64,000 nucleotides of DNA from Micromonospora sp. NBC_01699 (GCF_036250065.1 NZ_CP109199.1:620001-684000); one strand, 5' to 3'. Positions 48,858 through 60,291 are shown, numbered from the stretch's first letter. Numbers and translations are program-made. Notes: generated by a model not told the origin, from the sequence alone.

Positions 48858-50954
48858 GTGGCCGCCGCAGACGCGCTCGCCAAGGTACGCAACATCGGCA
48901 TCATGGCGCACATCGATGCTGGTAAGACCACGACCACCGAGCGGATCCTGTTCTACACCGGCATCACGTACAAGATCGGTGAGGTCCACGAGGGCGCCGC
49001 CGTCATGGACTGGATGGAGCAGGAGCAGGAGCGGGGAATCACCATCACCTCCGCCGCCACCAAGTGTGAGTGGAAGGGCCACACGATCCAGATCATCGAC
49101 ACGCCCGGCCACGTCGACTTCACGGTCGAGGTCGAGCGGTCGCTGCGGGTGCTGGACGGTGCGGTCGCGGTGTACGACGGGGTCGCCGGCGTCGAGCCGC
49201 AGACCGAGAACGTCTGGCGCCAGGCGGACAAGTACAACGTCCCCCGGATGTGCTTCGTCAACAAGCTCGACCGGACCGGTGCCGACTTCTTCCGCTGCGT
49301 GCAGATGATGATCGACCGGCTGAACGCCACCCCGCTGGTGCTCCAGATCCCGATCGGGCTCGAAGGCGACCACATCGGTGTCGTGGACCTGATCGGCATG
49401 CGGGCGCTGACCTGGCGTGGCGAGACCCAGAAGGGCGAGGACTACGCGATCGAGGAGATCCCGGCCGACCTCGCCGAGTCCGCCGCCGAGTGGCGCGACA
49501 AGCTGCTGGAGACGCTGGCCGACGTCGACGACTCGGTGATGGAGAAGTACCTCGAAGGTGAGGACATCCCCGTCGACGAGATCAAGTCCGCCATCCGGCG
49601 GGCCACGATCGCGGGCAAGGCGAACCCGGTGCTCTGCGGTTCGGCGTTCAAGAACAAGGGCGTCCAGCCCATGCTCGACGCCGTGGTCGACTTCCTGCCG
49701 TCGCCGCTGGACATCCCGGCGGTCGAGGGCACCGCGCTCGACGGCGAGACCGTCGTGCTGCGCAAGCCCTCGAACAAGGAGCCGTTCGCCGGCCTGGCCT
49801 TCAAGATCCAGACCGACAAGCACCTCGGCAAGCTCACCTACGTACGGGTCTACTCCGGCACGCTCGAATCCGGTTCCCAGGTGGTCAACTCCACCAAGGA
49901 CCGCAAGGAGCGGATCGGCAAGATCTACCAGATGCACGCCAACAAGCGGGAAGAGCGCCCCACGGCGCAGGCTGGCGACATCATCGCGGTCCAGGGTCTG
50001 AAGCAGACCACCACCGGTGACACGCTCTCCGACCCGTCGAACCCGGTCATCCTGGAATCGATGACGTTCCCGGAGCCGGTCATCAACGTGGCGATCGAGC
50101 CGAAGACCAAGTCTGACCAGGAGAAGCTCGGCACCGCTATCCAGCGGCTGGCCGAGGAGGACCCGACCTTCCGGGTCCGGCTCGACGAGGAGACCGGCCA
50201 GACCGTCATCTCCGGCATGGGCGAGCTGCACCTGGACATCCTGGTCGACCGGATGCGCCGCGAGTTCAACGTCGAGGCCAACATCGGCAAGCCGCAGGTG
50301 GCGTACCGCGAGACCATCCGCCGCAAGGTGGACAAGGTCGAGCACACGCACAAGAAGCAGACCGGTGGTTCGGGCCAGTACGCCCGCGTCATCGTCAGCC
50401 TTGAGCCGCTGCCGCTGGGCAACGACCAGCCGACGTACGAGTTCGTGAACGCGGTCAGCGGTGGTCGTATCCCGCGGGAGTTCATCCCGTCGGTGGACGC
50501 CGGCGCCCAGGACGCCATGCAGTACGGCACCCTGGCCGGTTACCCGCTGGTCGGCCTGAAGCTGACGCTGCTCGACGGGCAGTACCACGAGGTCGACTCG
50601 TCTGAAATGGCGTTCAAGATTGCCGGCTCGATGGTGCTCAAGGAAGCGGCCCGCAAGGCCGATCCCGCACTACTTGAGCCGATGATGGCCGTCGAGGTCA
50701 CCACCCCTGAGGAAAACATGGGTGACGTCATCGGCGACATCAACTCCCGCCGCGGCATCATCCAGGCCATGGAGGAGCGGAGCGGTGCTCGCATCGTCCG
50801 CGCCCTGGTGCCGCTGTCGGAGATGTTCGGCTATGTCGGCGACCTGCGGTCGAAGACCCAGGGCCGGGCTAGCTACAGCATGCAGTTCGACTCCTACGCC
50901 GAGGTTCCGCAGAGCGTCGCGAAGGAGATCATCGCGAAGGCGACGGGTGAGTGA
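48858..50954 (+). CDS. fusA: Elongation factor G
   Basis: EF-G is the translocation GTPase, 698 residues. G1 is [16 protein letters not shown]3 is [23 protein letters not shown] and G4 is [10 protein letters not shown]. Domains II to V follow, with domain IV around [16 protein letters not shown]. The start is GTG 48858 ([22 protein letters not shown]) with GTAGGG upstream. Confidence 0.98.
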   Translation: MAAADALAKVRNIGIMAHIDAGKTTTTERILFYTGITYKIGEVHEGAAVMDWMEQEQERGITITSAATKCEWKGHTIQIIDTPGHVDFTVEVERSLRVLDGAVAVYDGVAGVEPQTENVWRQADKYNVPRMCFVNKLDRTGADFFRCVQMMIDRLNATPLVLQIPIGLEGDHIGVVDLIGMRALTWRGETQKGEDYAIEEIPADLAESAAEWRDKLLETLADVDDSVMEKYLEGEDIPVDEIKSAIRRATIAGKANPVLCGSAFKNKGVQPMLDAVVDFLPSPLDIPAVEGTALDGETVVLRKPSNKEPFAGLAFKIQTDKHLGKLTYVRVYSGTLESGSQVVNSTKDRKERIGKIYQMHANKREERPTAQAGDIIAVQGLKQTTTGDTLSDPSNPVILESMTFPEPVINVAIEPKTKSDQEKLGTAIQRLAEEDPTFRVRLDEETGQTVISGMGELHLDILVDRMRREFNVEANIGKPQVAYRETIRRKVDKVEHTHKKQTGGSGQYARVIVSLEPLPLGNDQPTYEFVNAVSGGRIPREFIPSVDAGAQDAMQYGTLAGYPLVGLKLTLLDGQYHEVDSSEMAFKIAGSMVLKEAARKADPALLEPMMAVEVTTPEENMGDVIGDINSRRGIIQAMEERSGARIVRALVPLSEMFGYVGDLRSKTQGRASYSMQFDSYAEVPQSVAKEIIAKATGE

Positions 50955-51187
50955 GCGGAAACGCTTCGCTCGCCCGTAGCCGGGCCGGTGATACCGCTAA
51001 GGCCATGGGCGGGTAATCTCGCCCGCGGTCTGCCCGGGCCGGGCTGCAAGAGACCAGGCCTGAAGGTTTCACCGCCGCAAGACCCAAGTACTTCCCGGCC
51101 GGAAATCGGCCGGTAAGGCTGTCGACAGAGTCCTGAACGCCGTATGGCGCCGGGCGTACTAACCAAGAAGTCCACAGGAGGACACCA
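50955..51187. other. fusA-tuf spacer
   Basis: The 233-base spacer has a short hairpin (51095-51100 with 51108-51113). It is longer than usual inside this operon, so tuf may have an extra promoter, but none was clear. Confidence 0.4.
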
Positions 51188-52381
51188 GTGGCGAAGGCGA
51201 AGTTCGAGCGGACTAAGCCGCACGTCAACATCGGCACCATTGGTCACATCGACCACGGTAAGACGACGCTGACGGCGGCCATCACCAAGGTCCTGCACGA
51301 CAAGATGCCCGACCTCAACCCGTACACGCCGTTCGACGAGATCGACAAGGCGCCGGAGGAGAAGGCCCGCGGCATCACGATCTCGATCGCACACGTCGAG
51401 TACCAGACCGAGGCGCGGCACTACGCGCACGTTGACTGCCCCGGTCACGCCGACTACATCAAGAACATGATCACCGGTGCCGCGCAGATGGACGGCGCGA
51501 TCCTGGTGGTCGCGGCGACCGACGGCCCGATGCCGCAGACCCGCGAGCACGTGCTGCTGGCCCGCCAGGTTGGCGTGCCGTACATCGTCGTGGCGCTGAA
51601 CAAGAGCGACATGGTCGATGACGAGGAACTCCTTGAGCTCGTCGAGCTTGAGGTTCGGGAGCTGCTCTCGAACCAGGAGTACCCGGGCGACGACCTGCCG
51701 GTCGTCCGTGTCTCGGCGCTGAAGGCGCTCGAAGGCGACCCGGAGTGGACCGACAAGCTCATGGACCTGATGAGCGCGGTCGACACCTCGATCCCGCAGC
51801 CGGTTCGCGAGACTGACAAGCCGTTCCTGATGCCGGTCGAGGACGTGTTCACGATCACCGGTCGTGGCACTGTCGTCACCGGCAAGGTCGAGCGTGGCGT
51901 TCTCCTGCCGAACGAGGATGTCGAGCTCGTCGGTATCAAGGAGAAGAGCTTCAAGACCAAGGTCACCGCGATCGAGATGTTCCGCAAGACCCTGGAGGAC
52001 GCTCGCGCAGGCGAGAACGTCGGCCTCCTGCTGCGCGGTACCAAGCGCGACGAGGTCGAGCGTGGCATGGTCGTGGTGAAGCCGGGGTCGAACACCCCGC
52101 ACACCGAGTTCGAGGCGACCGTCTACATCCTCTCCAAGGAGGAGGGTGGACGGCACACCCCGTTCTTCCAGAACTACCGTCCGCAGTTCTACTTCCGGAC
52201 CACGGACGTCACCGGCGTTGTCACGCTGCCCGAGGGCACCGAGATGGTCATGCCGGGCGACAACACGACGATGTCCGTCAAGCTCATCCAGCCCATCGCG
52301 ATGGAGGACAACCTCAAGTTCGCGATTCGTGAGGGTGGCCGGACGGTCGGCGCCGGGTTCGTCACGAAGATCACCAAGTAA
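51188..52381 (+). CDS. tuf: Elongation factor Tu
   Basis: EF-Tu brings aminoacyl-tRNA to the ribosome. The 397-residue GTPase has [18 protein letters not shown], the switch [23 protein letters not shown] and NKSDMVDD. It begins at GTG 51188 with AGGAGG upstream ([19 protein letters not shown]). Confidence 0.98.
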   Translation: MAKAKFERTKPHVNIGTIGHIDHGKTTLTAAITKVLHDKMPDLNPYTPFDEIDKAPEEKARGITISIAHVEYQTEARHYAHVDCPGHADYIKNMITGAAQMDGAILVVAATDGPMPQTREHVLLARQVGVPYIVVALNKSDMVDDEELLELVELEVRELLSNQEYPGDDLPVVRVSALKALEGDPEWTDKLMDLMSAVDTSIPQPVRETDKPFLMPVEDVFTITGRGTVVTGKVERGVLLPNEDVELVGIKEKSFKTKVTAIEMFRKTLEDARAGENVGLLLRGTKRDEVERGMVVVKPGSNTPHTEFEATVYILSKEEGGRHTPFFQNYRPQFYFRTTDVTGVVTLPEGTEMVMPGDNTTMSVKLIQPIAMEDNLKFAIREGGRTVGAGFVTKITK

Positions 52382-52500
52382 AAGGTAACCCCGATTAGGT
52401 TGCCGTGCGGTAGTACGGCATACTACTCAGGTTGCGTACCGACCGTTTGTTGGCGTGTGTCCGGGAGTCCCGGGCGAGCGTCGGCGAAGAGTCGCGCGTG

Positions 52501-52532
52501 GGGTGGTTGACCGCCACGGTGGTCAACCACCC
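52501..52532 (+). terminator. Terminator between tuf and rpsJ
   Basis: Perfect 12-bp arms and an 8-base loop lie 120 bases after the tuf stop; no U-tract follows. Confidence 0.6.
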
Positions 52533-52633
52533 TCGCACGGCGTCCATGTCATGTCCTGCATGGCGGACGCCTCGACCGACCCGCGAAGGTCAGATCGCCT
52601 CGGGTAACCCCGGGCGGAGTCTGATCCCGGAGC

Positions 52634-52653
52634 GCGACACGCCCGACCGCGGG
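52634..52653 (+). promoter_or_regulatory. Shared leader 20-mer, rpsJ copy
   Basis: Identical to 47807-47826 in the rpsL leader. Here its last part can pair with the following GGTCGG (CCGACC/GGTCGG, 52643-52659). Confidence 0.55.
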
Positions 52654-52729
52654 GGTCGGCGAAGTGGGGCTCTACCAGGTGGTGAGCACCCGCAAGACAG
52701 CGGCATCGAGAGAAGGAACAGAAGCCACC

Positions 52730-53038
52730 ATGGCGGGACAGAAGATCCGCATCCGGCTCAAGGCCTATGACCACGAGGTCGTCGACTCCTCGGCGCGGAA
52801 GATCGTGGAGACGGTGACGCGCACCGGGGCGCAGGTCGCGGGCCCGGTGCCGCTGCCCACGGAGATCAACCGTTTCTGCGTGATCCGTTCGCCGCACAAG
52901 TACAAGGACTCGCGCGAGCACTTCGAAATGCGCACGCACAAGCGTCTGATCGACATCATCGACCCGACCCCGAAGACGGTCGACTCGCTCATGCGCCTCG
53001 ACCTGCCGGCTGGCGTCGACATCGAGATCAAGCTGTAG
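52730..53038 (+). CDS. rpsJ: 30S ribosomal protein S10
   Basis: S10 is a 30S head protein that also acts as NusE with NusB. The 102-residue protein starts at ATG 52730 ([34 protein letters not shown]) with AGAAGGA upstream. The frame is open to 52664 but those codons are leader. It is the first gene of the S10 operon. Confidence 0.97.
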
Positions 53039-53049
53039 GGACCGGACTA

Positions 53050-53715
53050 ATGGACAGGCAAGTTAAGGGCATCCTGGGGGCCAAGCTCGGCATGACCCAG
53101 GTCTGGGACAACAACCGCGTTGTCCCGGTGACCGTGGTGCAGGCCGGCCCGTGCGTCGTGAGCCAGGTCCGTACCACCGACAAGGACGGGTACTCCGCGA
53201 TCCAGTTGGCGTACGGCGTAGTTGACCCGCGCAAGGTCAAGAAGCCGCGGGCCGGGCACTTCGCGAAGTCCGGTGTGGCCCCTCGGCGGCACATCGTCGA
53301 GCTGCGCACCGTCGACGCCTCGGAGTACGAGCTCGGTCAGGAGGTCACCGTTGACTCCTTCGCCCCGGGCGGGTCGATCGACGTGACCGGTCGGACCAAG
53401 GGCAAGGGCTTCGCCGGTGTCATGAAGCGGCACGGCTTCCACGGCCTGCGTGCCAGCCACGGTGTCGAGCGCAAGCACCGCTCGCCCGGCTCCATCGGCG
53501 CCTGCGCGACCCCCGGTCGCGTCTTCAAGGGCGTCAAGATGGCCGGTCGGATGGGTGCGCGCCGCTTCACCGTGCAGAACCTGGTGATCCAGGCGGTCGA
53601 CGCCGAGCAGAACCTGCTGCTCGTCCGCGGCGCCATCCCGGGCCCCAAGGGCGCCCTGGTGCTGGTTCGTTCCGCGGCCAAGGCGCAGGCGAAGAAGGGC
53701 GGTGTGGCGAAGTGA
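53050..53715 (+). CDS. rplC: 50S ribosomal protein L3
   Basis: L3 is an early assembly protein with a loop reaching the peptidyl transferase centre. The 221-residue protein has [25 protein letters not shown] and the central [28 protein letters not shown]. It is followed by rplD with a GTGA overlap. Confidence 0.97.
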   Translation: MDRQVKGILGAKLGMTQVWDNNRVVPVTVVQAGPCVVSQVRTTDKDGYSAIQLAYGVVDPRKVKKPRAGHFAKSGVAPRRHIVELRTVDASEYELGQEVTVDSFAPGGSIDVTGRTKGKGFAGVMKRHGFHGLRASHGVERKHRSPGSIGACATPGRVFKGVKMAGRMGARRFTVQNLVIQAVDAEQNLLLVRGAIPGPKGALVLVRSAAKAQAKKGGVAK

Positions 53716-54383
53716 CCTCCGTTGACGTGCGCACCGTCGAGGGTGGCAAGAGCGGCTCGGTCGAGCTGCCCGACAGCATCTTCGACGTGCAGGCGAACCT
53801 CTCGCTGATGCACCAGGTCGTGGTGGCCCAGCTGGCCGCCGCGCGCCAGGGCACGCACAAGGCGAAGACCCGCGGTGAGGTCGCCGGTGGCGGCAAGAAG
53901 CCGTACAAGCAGAAGGGCACCGGTCGCGCCCGTCAGGGCTCGATCCGCGCGCCGCAGTTCGCCGGTGGCGGCGTCGTCCACGGCCCGGTGCCGCGTGACT
54001 ACAGCCAGCGGACCCCGAAGAAGATGAAGGCCGCCGCGCTGCGCGGTGCCCTGTCGGACCGGGCGCGCGCGGGTCAGGTGCACGTGGTGGAGTCGTTCGT
54101 CGGTGGCGAGAAGCCGTCGACCAAGGCGGCCCTGGCCACGCTGATCAAGCTGACCGAGGCCAAGCGCGCCCTGGTCGTGCTGAGCCGGACCGACGAGATC
54201 AACTGGCTCTCGCTGCGCAACGAGCCGCGGGTGCACCTGATCGAGTCCGGCCAGCTCAACACGTACGACGTGCTGGTGGCCGATGACGTGATCTTCACCC
54301 GGGACGCGCTGGACGAGTTCCTGCGGGTTCCGGCGGCGGCGCAGGCCGCGGACGAGTCCGGAAGTGAGGGCGACGAGAAGTGA
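53712..54383 (+). CDS. rplD: 50S ribosomal protein L4
   Basis: L4 lines the peptide exit tunnel. The 223-residue protein has the long tunnel loop [41 protein letters not shown]. The GTG start overlaps rplC. The C-terminal tail ([16 protein letters not shown]) is acidic and probably disordered. Confidence 0.97.
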   Translation: MTSVDVRTVEGGKSGSVELPDSIFDVQANLSLMHQVVVAQLAAARQGTHKAKTRGEVAGGGKKPYKQKGTGRARQGSIRAPQFAGGGVVHGPVPRDYSQRTPKKMKAAALRGALSDRARAGQVHVVESFVGGEKPSTKAALATLIKLTEAKRALVVLSRTDEINWLSLRNEPRVHLIESGQLNTYDVLVADDVIFTRDALDEFLRVPAAAQAADESGSEGDEK

Positions 54384-54682
54384 CAACGATCGCCGACCCG
54401 CGGGACATCATCGTCGCGCCGGTCGTCTCCGAGAAGAGCTACAGCGAGCTGAACCGTAACTGGTACACCTTCCTGGTGCACCCGGACGCGAACAAGACCG
54501 CGATCAAGATCGCTATCCAGCAGATCTTCGACGTGCGCGTCCTGACGGTGAACACGCTCAACCGCGAGGGCAAGCGCAAGCGGACCCGCAATGGGTTCGG
54601 CCAGCGCAAGGCCACGAAGCGCGCGATGGTGAAGCTGGCTGACGGCGACCGCATCGAGGCCTTCGGCGGCCCGGTCAGCTGA
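54380..54682 (+). CDS. rplW: 50S ribosomal protein L23
   Basis: L23 forms the docking site for trigger factor and SRP at the tunnel exit. The 100-residue protein has [42 protein letters not shown] and a basic loop [20 protein letters not shown]. The GTG start overlaps the rplD stop. Confidence 0.96.
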   Translation: MTTIADPRDIIVAPVVSEKSYSELNRNWYTFLVHPDANKTAIKIAIQQIFDVRVLTVNTLNREGKRKRTRNGFGQRKATKRAMVKLADGDRIEAFGGPVS

Positions 54683-54694
54683 GGGGTGTAGACA

Positions 54695-55534
54695 ATGGCA
54701 ATCCGTAAATACAAGCCGACGACGCCTGGCCGACGTGGCTCCAGCGTCGCCGACTTCGCCGAGATCACCAGGTCGACTCCCGAGAAGTCGCTGCTGGCTC
54801 CGCTGCCGAAGAAGGGTGGGCGTAACGCCCACGGCCGGATCACCACCCGGCACCACGGCGGCGGCCACAAGCGGCAGTACCGGCTGATCGACTTCAAGCG
54901 GGTCGACAAGGACGGCGTGCCGGCCAAGGTCGCGCACATCGAGTACGACCCGAACCGCACCGCGCGCATCGCGTTGCTGCACTACGCCGACGGCGAGAAG
55001 CGCTACATCGTGGCGCCGAAGGACCTGAAGCAGGGCGACGCGGTGGAGTCGGGCCCGACCGCCGACATCAAGCCGGGCAACAACCTTCCGCTGCGCAACA
55101 TCCCGGTGGGTACCACCGTGAACTGCGTGGAGCTGCGCCCGGGCGGCGGGGCCAAGATGGCCCGTTCGGCTGGCGTCGGTATCCAGCTGCTGGGTCGTGA
55201 GGGTGCGTACGCCACGCTGCGTATGCCTTCCGGTGAAATCCGGCGGGTCGACGTGCGCTGCCGGGCGACCGTGGGCGAGATCGGCAACGCCGACCAGTCA
55301 AACATCAACTGGGGCAAGGCCGGCCGCATGCGGTGGAAGGGCAAGCGCCCGACCGTCCGTGGTGTCGCGATGAACCCGGTCGACCACCCGCACGGTGGTG
55401 GTGAGGGCAAGACGTCCGGTGGTCGTCACCCGGTGAACCCGCAGGGTAAGCCCGAGGGCCGCACCCGTCGTAAGGGCCAGCCGAGCGACCGGCTGATCGT
55501 CCGCCGCCGCTACGCGACCCGCAAGCGCGGCTAA
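54695..55534 (+). CDS. rplB: 50S ribosomal protein L2
   Basis: L2 is needed for subunit joining and supports the peptidyl transferase centre. The 279-residue protein begins [18 protein letters not shown] and has [17 protein letters not shown]. The conserved C-terminal histidine region [30 protein letters not shown] is present. Confidence 0.97.
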   Translation: MAIRKYKPTTPGRRGSSVADFAEITRSTPEKSLLAPLPKKGGRNAHGRITTRHHGGGHKRQYRLIDFKRVDKDGVPAKVAHIEYDPNRTARIALLHYADGEKRYIVAPKDLKQGDAVESGPTADIKPGNNLPLRNIPVGTTVNCVELRPGGGAKMARSAGVGIQLLGREGAYATLRMPSGEIRRVDVRCRATVGEIGNADQSNINWGKAGRMRWKGKRPTVRGVAMNPVDHPHGGGEGKTSGGRHPVNPQGKPEGRTRRKGQPSDRLIVRRRYATRKRG

Positions 55535-55549
55535 GGGAGTTAGGTAGAC

Positions 55550-55831
55550 ATGCCTCGCAGCTTGAAGAAGGGCCCGTTCGTCGACGACCACCTGCTCAAG
55601 AAGGTGGAAGTACAGAACGACAAGGGCTCGAAGAACGTCATCAAGACGTGGTCCCGGCGTTCGATGATCATTCCGGACATGCTCGGACACACGATCGCCG
55701 TGCACGACGGGCGCAAGCACGTTCCGGTGTTCGTCACCGAGGCGATGGTCGGGCACAAGCTCGGCGAGTTTGCGCTGACCCGCACGTTCAAGGGTCACGA
55801 GAAGGACGACCGGAAGAGTCGCCGGCGCTGA
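55550..55831 (+). CDS. rpsS: 30S ribosomal protein S19
   Basis: S19 contacts the A-site tRNA finger in the 30S head. The 93-residue protein begins [20 protein letters not shown] and contains [44 protein letters not shown]. Confidence 0.97.
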   Translation: MPRSLKKGPFVDDHLLKKVEVQNDKGSKNVIKTWSRRSMIIPDMLGHTIAVHDGRKHVPVFVTEAMVGHKLGEFALTRTFKGHEKDDRKSRRR

Positions 55832-55867
55832 GCCGGGCCACGGATAAAGGATCAAGGGGTTTCAGCG

Positions 55868-56341
55868 ATGCCAGTTAAGGGCGACGCTCCGGTGCTTCCG
55901 GGCGCGCGGGCGGTTGCGCGGCACGTGGGCATCTCGGCGACGAAGGCTCGCCGGGTGGTCAACCTCGTCCGCGGCCTGCCCGCGAAGGAGGCGCTCACGG
56001 TGCTCCAGTTCGCGCCGCAGGCTGCGAGCGAGCAGGTCTACAAGGTGCTCGCGAGTGCGATCGCCAACGCCGAGAACAACGAGCGGCTGGACCCCGACGC
56101 GCTGCTCGTGAGTGAGGCGTACGTCGACGAGGGCCCGACCATGAAGCGGTTCCGGCCGCGGGCGCAGGGCCGGGCGTACCGGATCCGCAAGCGGACCAGC
56201 CACATCACCATCGTGGTCGAGGCCGTTGCGCCGGCCACGCCGAAGCGGGGCGGGGCGAAGAAGGCCGCACCGGCCAAGGTCGCGCCGGCCACCGAGGCCG
56301 AGGCTGCCGAAACGCAGAGCAAGACGGAAGGTGCCGAGTAA
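55868..56341 (+). CDS. rplV: 50S ribosomal protein L22
   Basis: L22 has a beta hairpin in the exit tunnel. The 157-residue protein is longer than the usual 110: an Ala/Lys/Glu-rich tail ([30 protein letters not shown]) follows the core, as in other actinobacteria. Core motifs are [21 protein letters not shown] and [24 protein letters not shown]. Confidence 0.96.
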   Translation: MPVKGDAPVLPGARAVARHVGISATKARRVVNLVRGLPAKEALTVLQFAPQAASEQVYKVLASAIANAENNERLDPDALLVSEAYVDEGPTMKRFRPRAQGRAYRIRKRTSHITIVVEAVAPATPKRGGAKKAAPAKVAPATEAEAAETQSKTEGAE

Positions 56342-57219
56342 TGGGTCAGAAGGTTCACCCGATTGGGTTCCGGCTTGGCATCTCGACCGACTGGAAGTCC
56401 CGCTGGTTCGCGGACAAGCTCTACAAGGACTACATCGGCGAGGATGTCAAGATCCGCCGGATGATGTCCAAGGGCCTGGAGCGCGCCGGTATTTCCAAGG
56501 TCGACATCGAGCGCACCCGCGACCGGGTCCGGGTCGACATCCACACCGCCCGGCCGGGCATCGTCATCGGCCGTAAGGGTGCGGAGGCCGACCGGATCCG
56601 TGGCGAGCTGGAGAAGCTGACCGGCAAGCAGGTCCAGCTGAACATCCTTGAGGTGAAGAACCCCGAGTCGGACGCGCAGCTGGTTGCCCAGGGCGTGGCC
56701 GAGCAGCTCTCCAGCCGGGTCAGCTTCCGTCGGGCGATGCGCAAGGCCATGCAGTCGGCGATGAAGAACCCGATCGTCAAGGGAATCCGGGTGCAGGTTT
56801 CCGGCCGCCTCGGCGGTGCGGAGATGAGCCGTACCGAGTTCTACCGCGAGGGTCGGGTCCCGCTGCACACGCTGCGGGCCAACATCGAGTACGGCTTCTT
56901 CGAGGCGCGGACCACCTTCGGCCGGATCGGCGTGAAGGTGTGGATCTACAAGGGTGACGCCGTACCCGGTCGGGAAGCTCCGGCCGAGACCGGCCCGGCC
57001 CGTCCGCGTCGCGACCGTAGTGACCGGCCCGAGCGGCCGCGTCGTGGGCGGTCCGGCTCGTCCGGCACCACCGCCGGCGGCACCGAGGCCGGGCGCGCGG
57101 CGGCGGCGGAGTTCGCCGGCACCCCGGCCGAGGCCACGAACGACCAGGCCGCGCCGGCTAGCGCCGCGCCGGCCACTCCGGCTCCGGCCGGATCGGACAG
57201 CTCAGCGCAGGAGGGCTGA
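56341..57219 (+). CDS. rpsC: 30S ribosomal protein S3
   Basis: S3 helps form the mRNA entry site and has helicase activity with S4 and S5. The 292-residue protein has the KH domain motif [24 protein letters not shown] and the conserved [31 protein letters not shown]. Residues after about 215 form an Arg/Pro then Ala-rich disordered tail, longer than in E. coli (233 aa). The start overlaps the rplV stop by one base. Confidence 0.96.
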   Translation: MGQKVHPIGFRLGISTDWKSRWFADKLYKDYIGEDVKIRRMMSKGLERAGISKVDIERTRDRVRVDIHTARPGIVIGRKGAEADRIRGELEKLTGKQVQLNILEVKNPESDAQLVAQGVAEQLSSRVSFRRAMRKAMQSAMKNPIVKGIRVQVSGRLGGAEMSRTEFYREGRVPLHTLRANIEYGFFEARTTFGRIGVKVWIYKGDAVPGREAPAETGPARPRRDRSDRPERPRRGRSGSSGTTAGGTEAGRAAAAEFAGTPAEATNDQAAPASAAPATPAPAGSDSSAQEG

Positions 57220-57222
57220 CAG

Positions 57223-57648
57223 ATGCTGATGCCGCGCAAGCCCCCGAAGGGCTTCCGCAAGCCGCACCACCCCGACCGCCATGGCGCGTCGAAGGGCGGC
57301 AACCGGGTGGTGTTCGGCGAGTTCGGAATCCAGGCGTTGGAGCCCGCGTACGTCACCAACCGGCAGATCGAGTCAGCGCGTATTGCGATGACCCGACACA
57401 TCAAGCGTGGTGGAAAGGTCTGGATCACGGTCTTCCCGGACCAGGCCCTGACCAAGAAGCCCGCTGAGACCCGGATGGGTTCCGGTAAGGGCTCGCCCGA
57501 GTGGTGGGTCGCCAACGTAAAGCCGGGACGGGTGCTCTTCGAGATGTCCTTCCCCAATGAGCAGACCGCGCGAGAGGCTATGCGTCGCGCGATCCACAAG
57601 CTCCCGATGAAGTGCCGAATTGTGACACGCGAAGTGGGTGAAAGCTGA
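57223..57648 (+). CDS. rplP: 50S ribosomal protein L16
   Basis: L16 organises the A-site and tRNA passage on the 50S. The 141-residue protein begins [26 protein letters not shown] and has [25 protein letters not shown]. It starts three bases after the rpsC stop. Confidence 0.97.
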   Translation: MLMPRKPPKGFRKPHHPDRHGASKGGNRVVFGEFGIQALEPAYVTNRQIESARIAMTRHIKRGGKVWITVFPDQALTKKPAETRMGSGKGSPEWWVANVKPGRVLFEMSFPNEQTAREAMRRAIHKLPMKCRIVTREVGES

Positions 57649-57884
57649 TGGCCGCGGGCGTAAAGGCCGGCGAGCTGCGTGAGCTCTCCGAAGAGGAGCT
57701 GGTCGCGAAGCTGCGCGAGGCCAAGGCGGAGCTGTTCAACCTCCGTGTGCAGTCCGCGACCGGCCAGCTGGACAACAATCGCCGGCTACAGGTCATCCGT
57801 CGGGAGATCGCCCGGATCTACACGATCATGCGTGAGCGCGAGCTGGGTCTCTCGGCCGCGCCGACTGAGGTGACTGCATCATGA
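57648..57884 (+). CDS. rpmC: 50S ribosomal protein L29
   Basis: The 78-residue helical hairpin protein lies near the tunnel exit: [65 protein letters not shown]. One-base overlap with rplP; ATGA overlap with rpsQ. Confidence 0.96.
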   Translation: MAAGVKAGELRELSEEELVAKLREAKAELFNLRVQSATGQLDNNRRLQVIRREIARIYTIMRERELGLSAAPTEVTAS

Positions 57885-58171
57885 GCGAGACGACCGCCCC
57901 GGAGGGGACCACCACCGCTCCGCGGGCCCAGCGCAAGGTGCGCGAGGGGCTCGTGGTAGGCGACAAGATGGACAAGACCGTCGTGGTCGAGGTTGAGGAC
58001 CGGGTCAAGCACGCGCTGTACGGCAAGGTTCTGCGCCGTACGCGCAAGCTGTACGTGCACGACGAGCAGAACGCGTGCGGCGTTGGCGACCGCGTACTGC
58101 TCATGGAGACCCGTCCGCTCTCCGCCACCAAGCGGTGGCGGATCGTGGAGATCCTCGAAAAGGCCAAGTAG
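57881..58171 (+). CDS. rpsQ: 30S ribosomal protein S17
   Basis: S17 is an OB-fold primary 16S rRNA-binding protein. The 96-residue protein has an N-terminal extension of about 18 residues, then [54 protein letters not shown]. It is the last gene before the 135-base spacer that starts the spc part. Confidence 0.96.
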   Translation: MSETTAPEGTTTAPRAQRKVREGLVVGDKMDKTVVVEVEDRVKHALYGKVLRRTRKLYVHDEQNACGVGDRVLLMETRPLSATKRWRIVEILEKAK

Positions 58172-58224
58172 AGCCGGACGGGCTGCGGAGCAGACCGGAC
58201 CAGCAAGCTCAGGGTTCCGCCAGG

Positions 58225-58282
58225 CTCAGACGGCATGAGTTTCCGGCTGGAAGGCACAAGCCGGAGACACCAGCCGTCTGAG
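58225..58282 (+). promoter_or_regulatory. Nested inverted repeats in the rplN leader
   Basis: A perfect 10-bp outer stem (58225-58234 with 58273-58282) encloses a perfect 7-bp inner stem (58242-58248 with 58259-58265). The structure lies 24 bases before rplN and may be a protein-binding leader or an attenuator. Confidence 0.6.
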
Positions 58283-58306
58283 AACCGGCAGACATAGGAG
58301 ATAGAC

Positions 58307-58675
58307 GTGATTCAGCAGGAGTCGCGACTGCGCGTCGCCGACAACACGGGTGCTCGGGAGATCCTGTGTATCCGGGTTCTCGGTGGCTCCGGTCGGCGCT
58401 ACGCGAGTATCGGCGACGTCATCGTGGCCACGGTCAAGGACGCCATTCCCGGTGCTGGTGTGAAGAAGGGCGACGTCGTCAAGGCGGTCGTCGTTCGCAC
58501 CGCCAAGGAGCGGCGGCGGCCGGACGGCTCGTACATCCGCTTCGACGAGAATGCCGCCGTCATCATCAAGGACGGTGGCGACCCGCGCGGTACCCGCATC
58601 TTCGGCCCGGTGGGCCGGGAGCTGCGGGACAAGCGGTTCATGAAGATCATCTCTCTCGCGCCGGAGGTGTTGTGA
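58307..58675 (+). CDS. rplN: 50S ribosomal protein L14
   Basis: L14 forms intersubunit bridge B8. The 122-residue protein has [46 protein letters not shown] and ends SLAPEVL. It starts with GTG 58307 after GGAGATAGAC. Confidence 0.97.
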   Translation: MIQQESRLRVADNTGAREILCIRVLGGSGRRYASIGDVIVATVKDAIPGAGVKKGDVVKAVVVRTAKERRRPDGSYIRFDENAAVIIKDGGDPRGTRIFGPVGRELRDKRFMKIISLAPEVL

Positions 58676-58992
58676 CCGTGAAGGTCAAGAAGGGCGACAC
58701 GGTCGTCGTCATCGCCGGCAAGGACAAGGGTGCCAAGGGCAAGGTCATCGCGGCCTACCCGCGGCAGGACAAGGTCCTGGTCGAGGGCGTGAACCGGGTC
58801 AAGAAGCACACCCGCATCAGCACCACCCAGCGTGGCGCCAAGACCGGTGGCATCGTCACCCAGGAGGCTCCGATTCACATTTCGAATGTGCAGCTCCTGG
58901 ACTCCGACGGCAACCCGACCCGGGTCGGGTTCCGGATCGACGACAGTGGCCAGAAGGTCCGCGTCGCGCGTAGCACCGGTAAGGACCTGTGA
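58672..58992 (+). CDS. rplX: 50S ribosomal protein L24
   Basis: L24 starts 50S assembly. The 106-residue protein has a KOW motif: [46 protein letters not shown]. The GTG at 58672 overlaps the rplN stop and has CCGGAGG upstream; the longer open frame from 58366 is a shadow of rplN. Confidence 0.96.
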   Translation: MTVKVKKGDTVVVIAGKDKGAKGKVIAAYPRQDKVLVEGVNRVKKHTRISTTQRGAKTGGIVTQEAPIHISNVQLLDSDGNPTRVGFRIDDSGQKVRVARSTGKDL

Positions 58993-59576
58993 TGAGCACG
59001 GCTACCGAAGCCAAGACCATGCCGCGTCTCAAGGAGCGGTACCGCAACGAGATCGCGGCCGCCCTGCGTGAGCAGTTCGGTTACCAGAACCCGATGCAGG
59101 TGCCGGGTCTGGTCAAGATCGTCGTCAACATGGGTGTCGGCGAGGCGGCTCGTGACGCCAAGCTGATCGACGGCGCGGTTCGCGACCTGGCCACCATCAC
59201 CGGCCAGAAGCCGCAGGTGCGGCGGGCGACCAAGTCCATCGCACAGTTCAAGCTGCGTGAGGGCATGCCGATCGGCGCGAAGGTGACCCTGCGGGGTGAC
59301 CGGATGTGGGAGTTCCTGGACCGGCTGCTCTCCATCGCGCTGCCGCGTATCCGTGACTTCCGCGGCCTGGACGGGCGCAAGCTCGACGGGCACGGCAACT
59401 ACACCTTCGGTCTGACCGAGCAGTCGGTGTTCCACGAGATCGACCAGGACCGGATCGATCGGCAGCGGGGCATGGACATCACGGTGGTCACCACGGCCAC
59501 GAAGGACGACGAGGGCCGGGCGCTGCTGAAGCACCTGGGCTTCCCGTTCCGTGAAGACCCGAGCAAGGAGAACTGA
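58992..59576 (+). CDS. rplE: 50S ribosomal protein L5
   Basis: L5 binds 5S rRNA and contacts the P-site tRNA. The 194-residue protein starts at ATG 58992 ([52 protein letters not shown]); a GTG at 58989 is also possible. The motif [22 protein letters not shown] is typical. Confidence 0.96.
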   Translation: MSTATEAKTMPRLKERYRNEIAAALREQFGYQNPMQVPGLVKIVVNMGVGEAARDAKLIDGAVRDLATITGQKPQVRRATKSIAQFKLREGMPIGAKVTLRGDRMWEFLDRLLSIALPRIRDFRGLDGRKLDGHGNYTFGLTEQSVFHEIDQDRIDRQRGMDITVVTTATKDDEGRALLKHLGFPFREDPSKEN

Positions 59577-59577
59577 G

Positions 59578-59763
59578 ATGGCGAAGAAGGCGCTGATCAT
59601 CAAAGCGGCCGCGAAGCCGAAGTTCTCGGTTCGCGCCTACACCCGTTGCCAGCGGTGTGGTCGTCCGAAGGCGGTCTACCGCAAGTTCGGGCTCTGCCGT
59701 GTATGCATCCGGGAGATGGCCCACCGCGGTGAGCTGCCCGGCGTGTCGAAGGCATCCTGGTAA
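59578..59763 (+). CDS. rpsZ: 30S ribosomal protein S14, type Z (zinc-binding)
   Basis: The 61-residue short form of S14 carries the zinc site [20 protein letters not shown] (two CxxC pairs) and ends [11 protein letters not shown]. The ATG at 59578 begins one base after the rplE stop. Many actinobacteria also have a zinc-free long form elsewhere; none is in this window. Confidence 0.96.
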   Translation: MAKKALIIKAAAKPKFSVRAYTRCQRCGRPKAVYRKFGLCRVCIREMAHRGELPGVSKASW

Positions 59764-59867
59764 AGGCCCAGCAGCGTCCTGACCGTTGGTCGGGGCGAGG
59801 ATCGCAACGCCGTAGGCCCCGGGCCGCGTGCCCCGGGAACCGCGGTGAGAAAGGCTGACAAACACCA

Positions 59868-60275
59868 ATGACTATGACTGACCCCATCGCAGACATGCTC
59901 ACGCGTCTGCGTAACGCCAACCAGGCGTACCACGACCGGGTGACGATGCCCTACTCGAAGATCAAGGCGAACATCGCCGAGGTCCTCAAGACCGAGGGTT
60001 ACATCGCCACCTGGTCGGTCGAGGAGCCCGAAGAGGGCGCCGTCGGCAAGCGACTGGTCGTCGAGCTGAAGTACGGCCAGAGCCGCGAGCGGAGCCTGGC
60101 GGGTATCAAGCGCGTCTCCAAGCCCGGTCTGCGGGTGTACGCCAAGTCGGACGGGCTCCCCCGGGTGCTCGGCGGGCTGGGCGTGGCGATCATTTCGACG
60201 TCCCAGGGCCTGCTCACCGACCGGCAGGCTCGCAAGCGGAGCGTTGGCGGGGAAGTCCTCGCCTTCGTCTGGTAA
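59868..60275 (+). CDS. rpsH: 30S ribosomal protein S8
   Basis: S8 is a primary 16S rRNA-binding protein and, in E. coli, the spc operon repressor. The 135-residue protein has [46 protein letters not shown] and ends with [14 protein letters not shown] 104-base spacer precedes it. Confidence 0.97.
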   Translation: MTMTDPIADMLTRLRNANQAYHDRVTMPYSKIKANIAEVLKTEGYIATWSVEEPEEGAVGKRLVVELKYGQSRERSLAGIKRVSKPGLRVYAKSDGLPRVLGGLGVAIISTSQGLLTDRQARKRSVGGEVLAFVW

Positions 60276-60291
60276 CGGGAGACAGGTAGAA

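Larger units (their letters stand above)
52382..52729. other. tuf-rpsJ spacer: terminator and S10 operon leader
   Basis: No gene is called. A perfect 12-bp stem (52501-52512 with 52521-52532) probably ends the tuf transcript. The S10 leader follows and contains the 20-mer shared with the rpsL leader (52634-52653). Confidence 0.6.
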
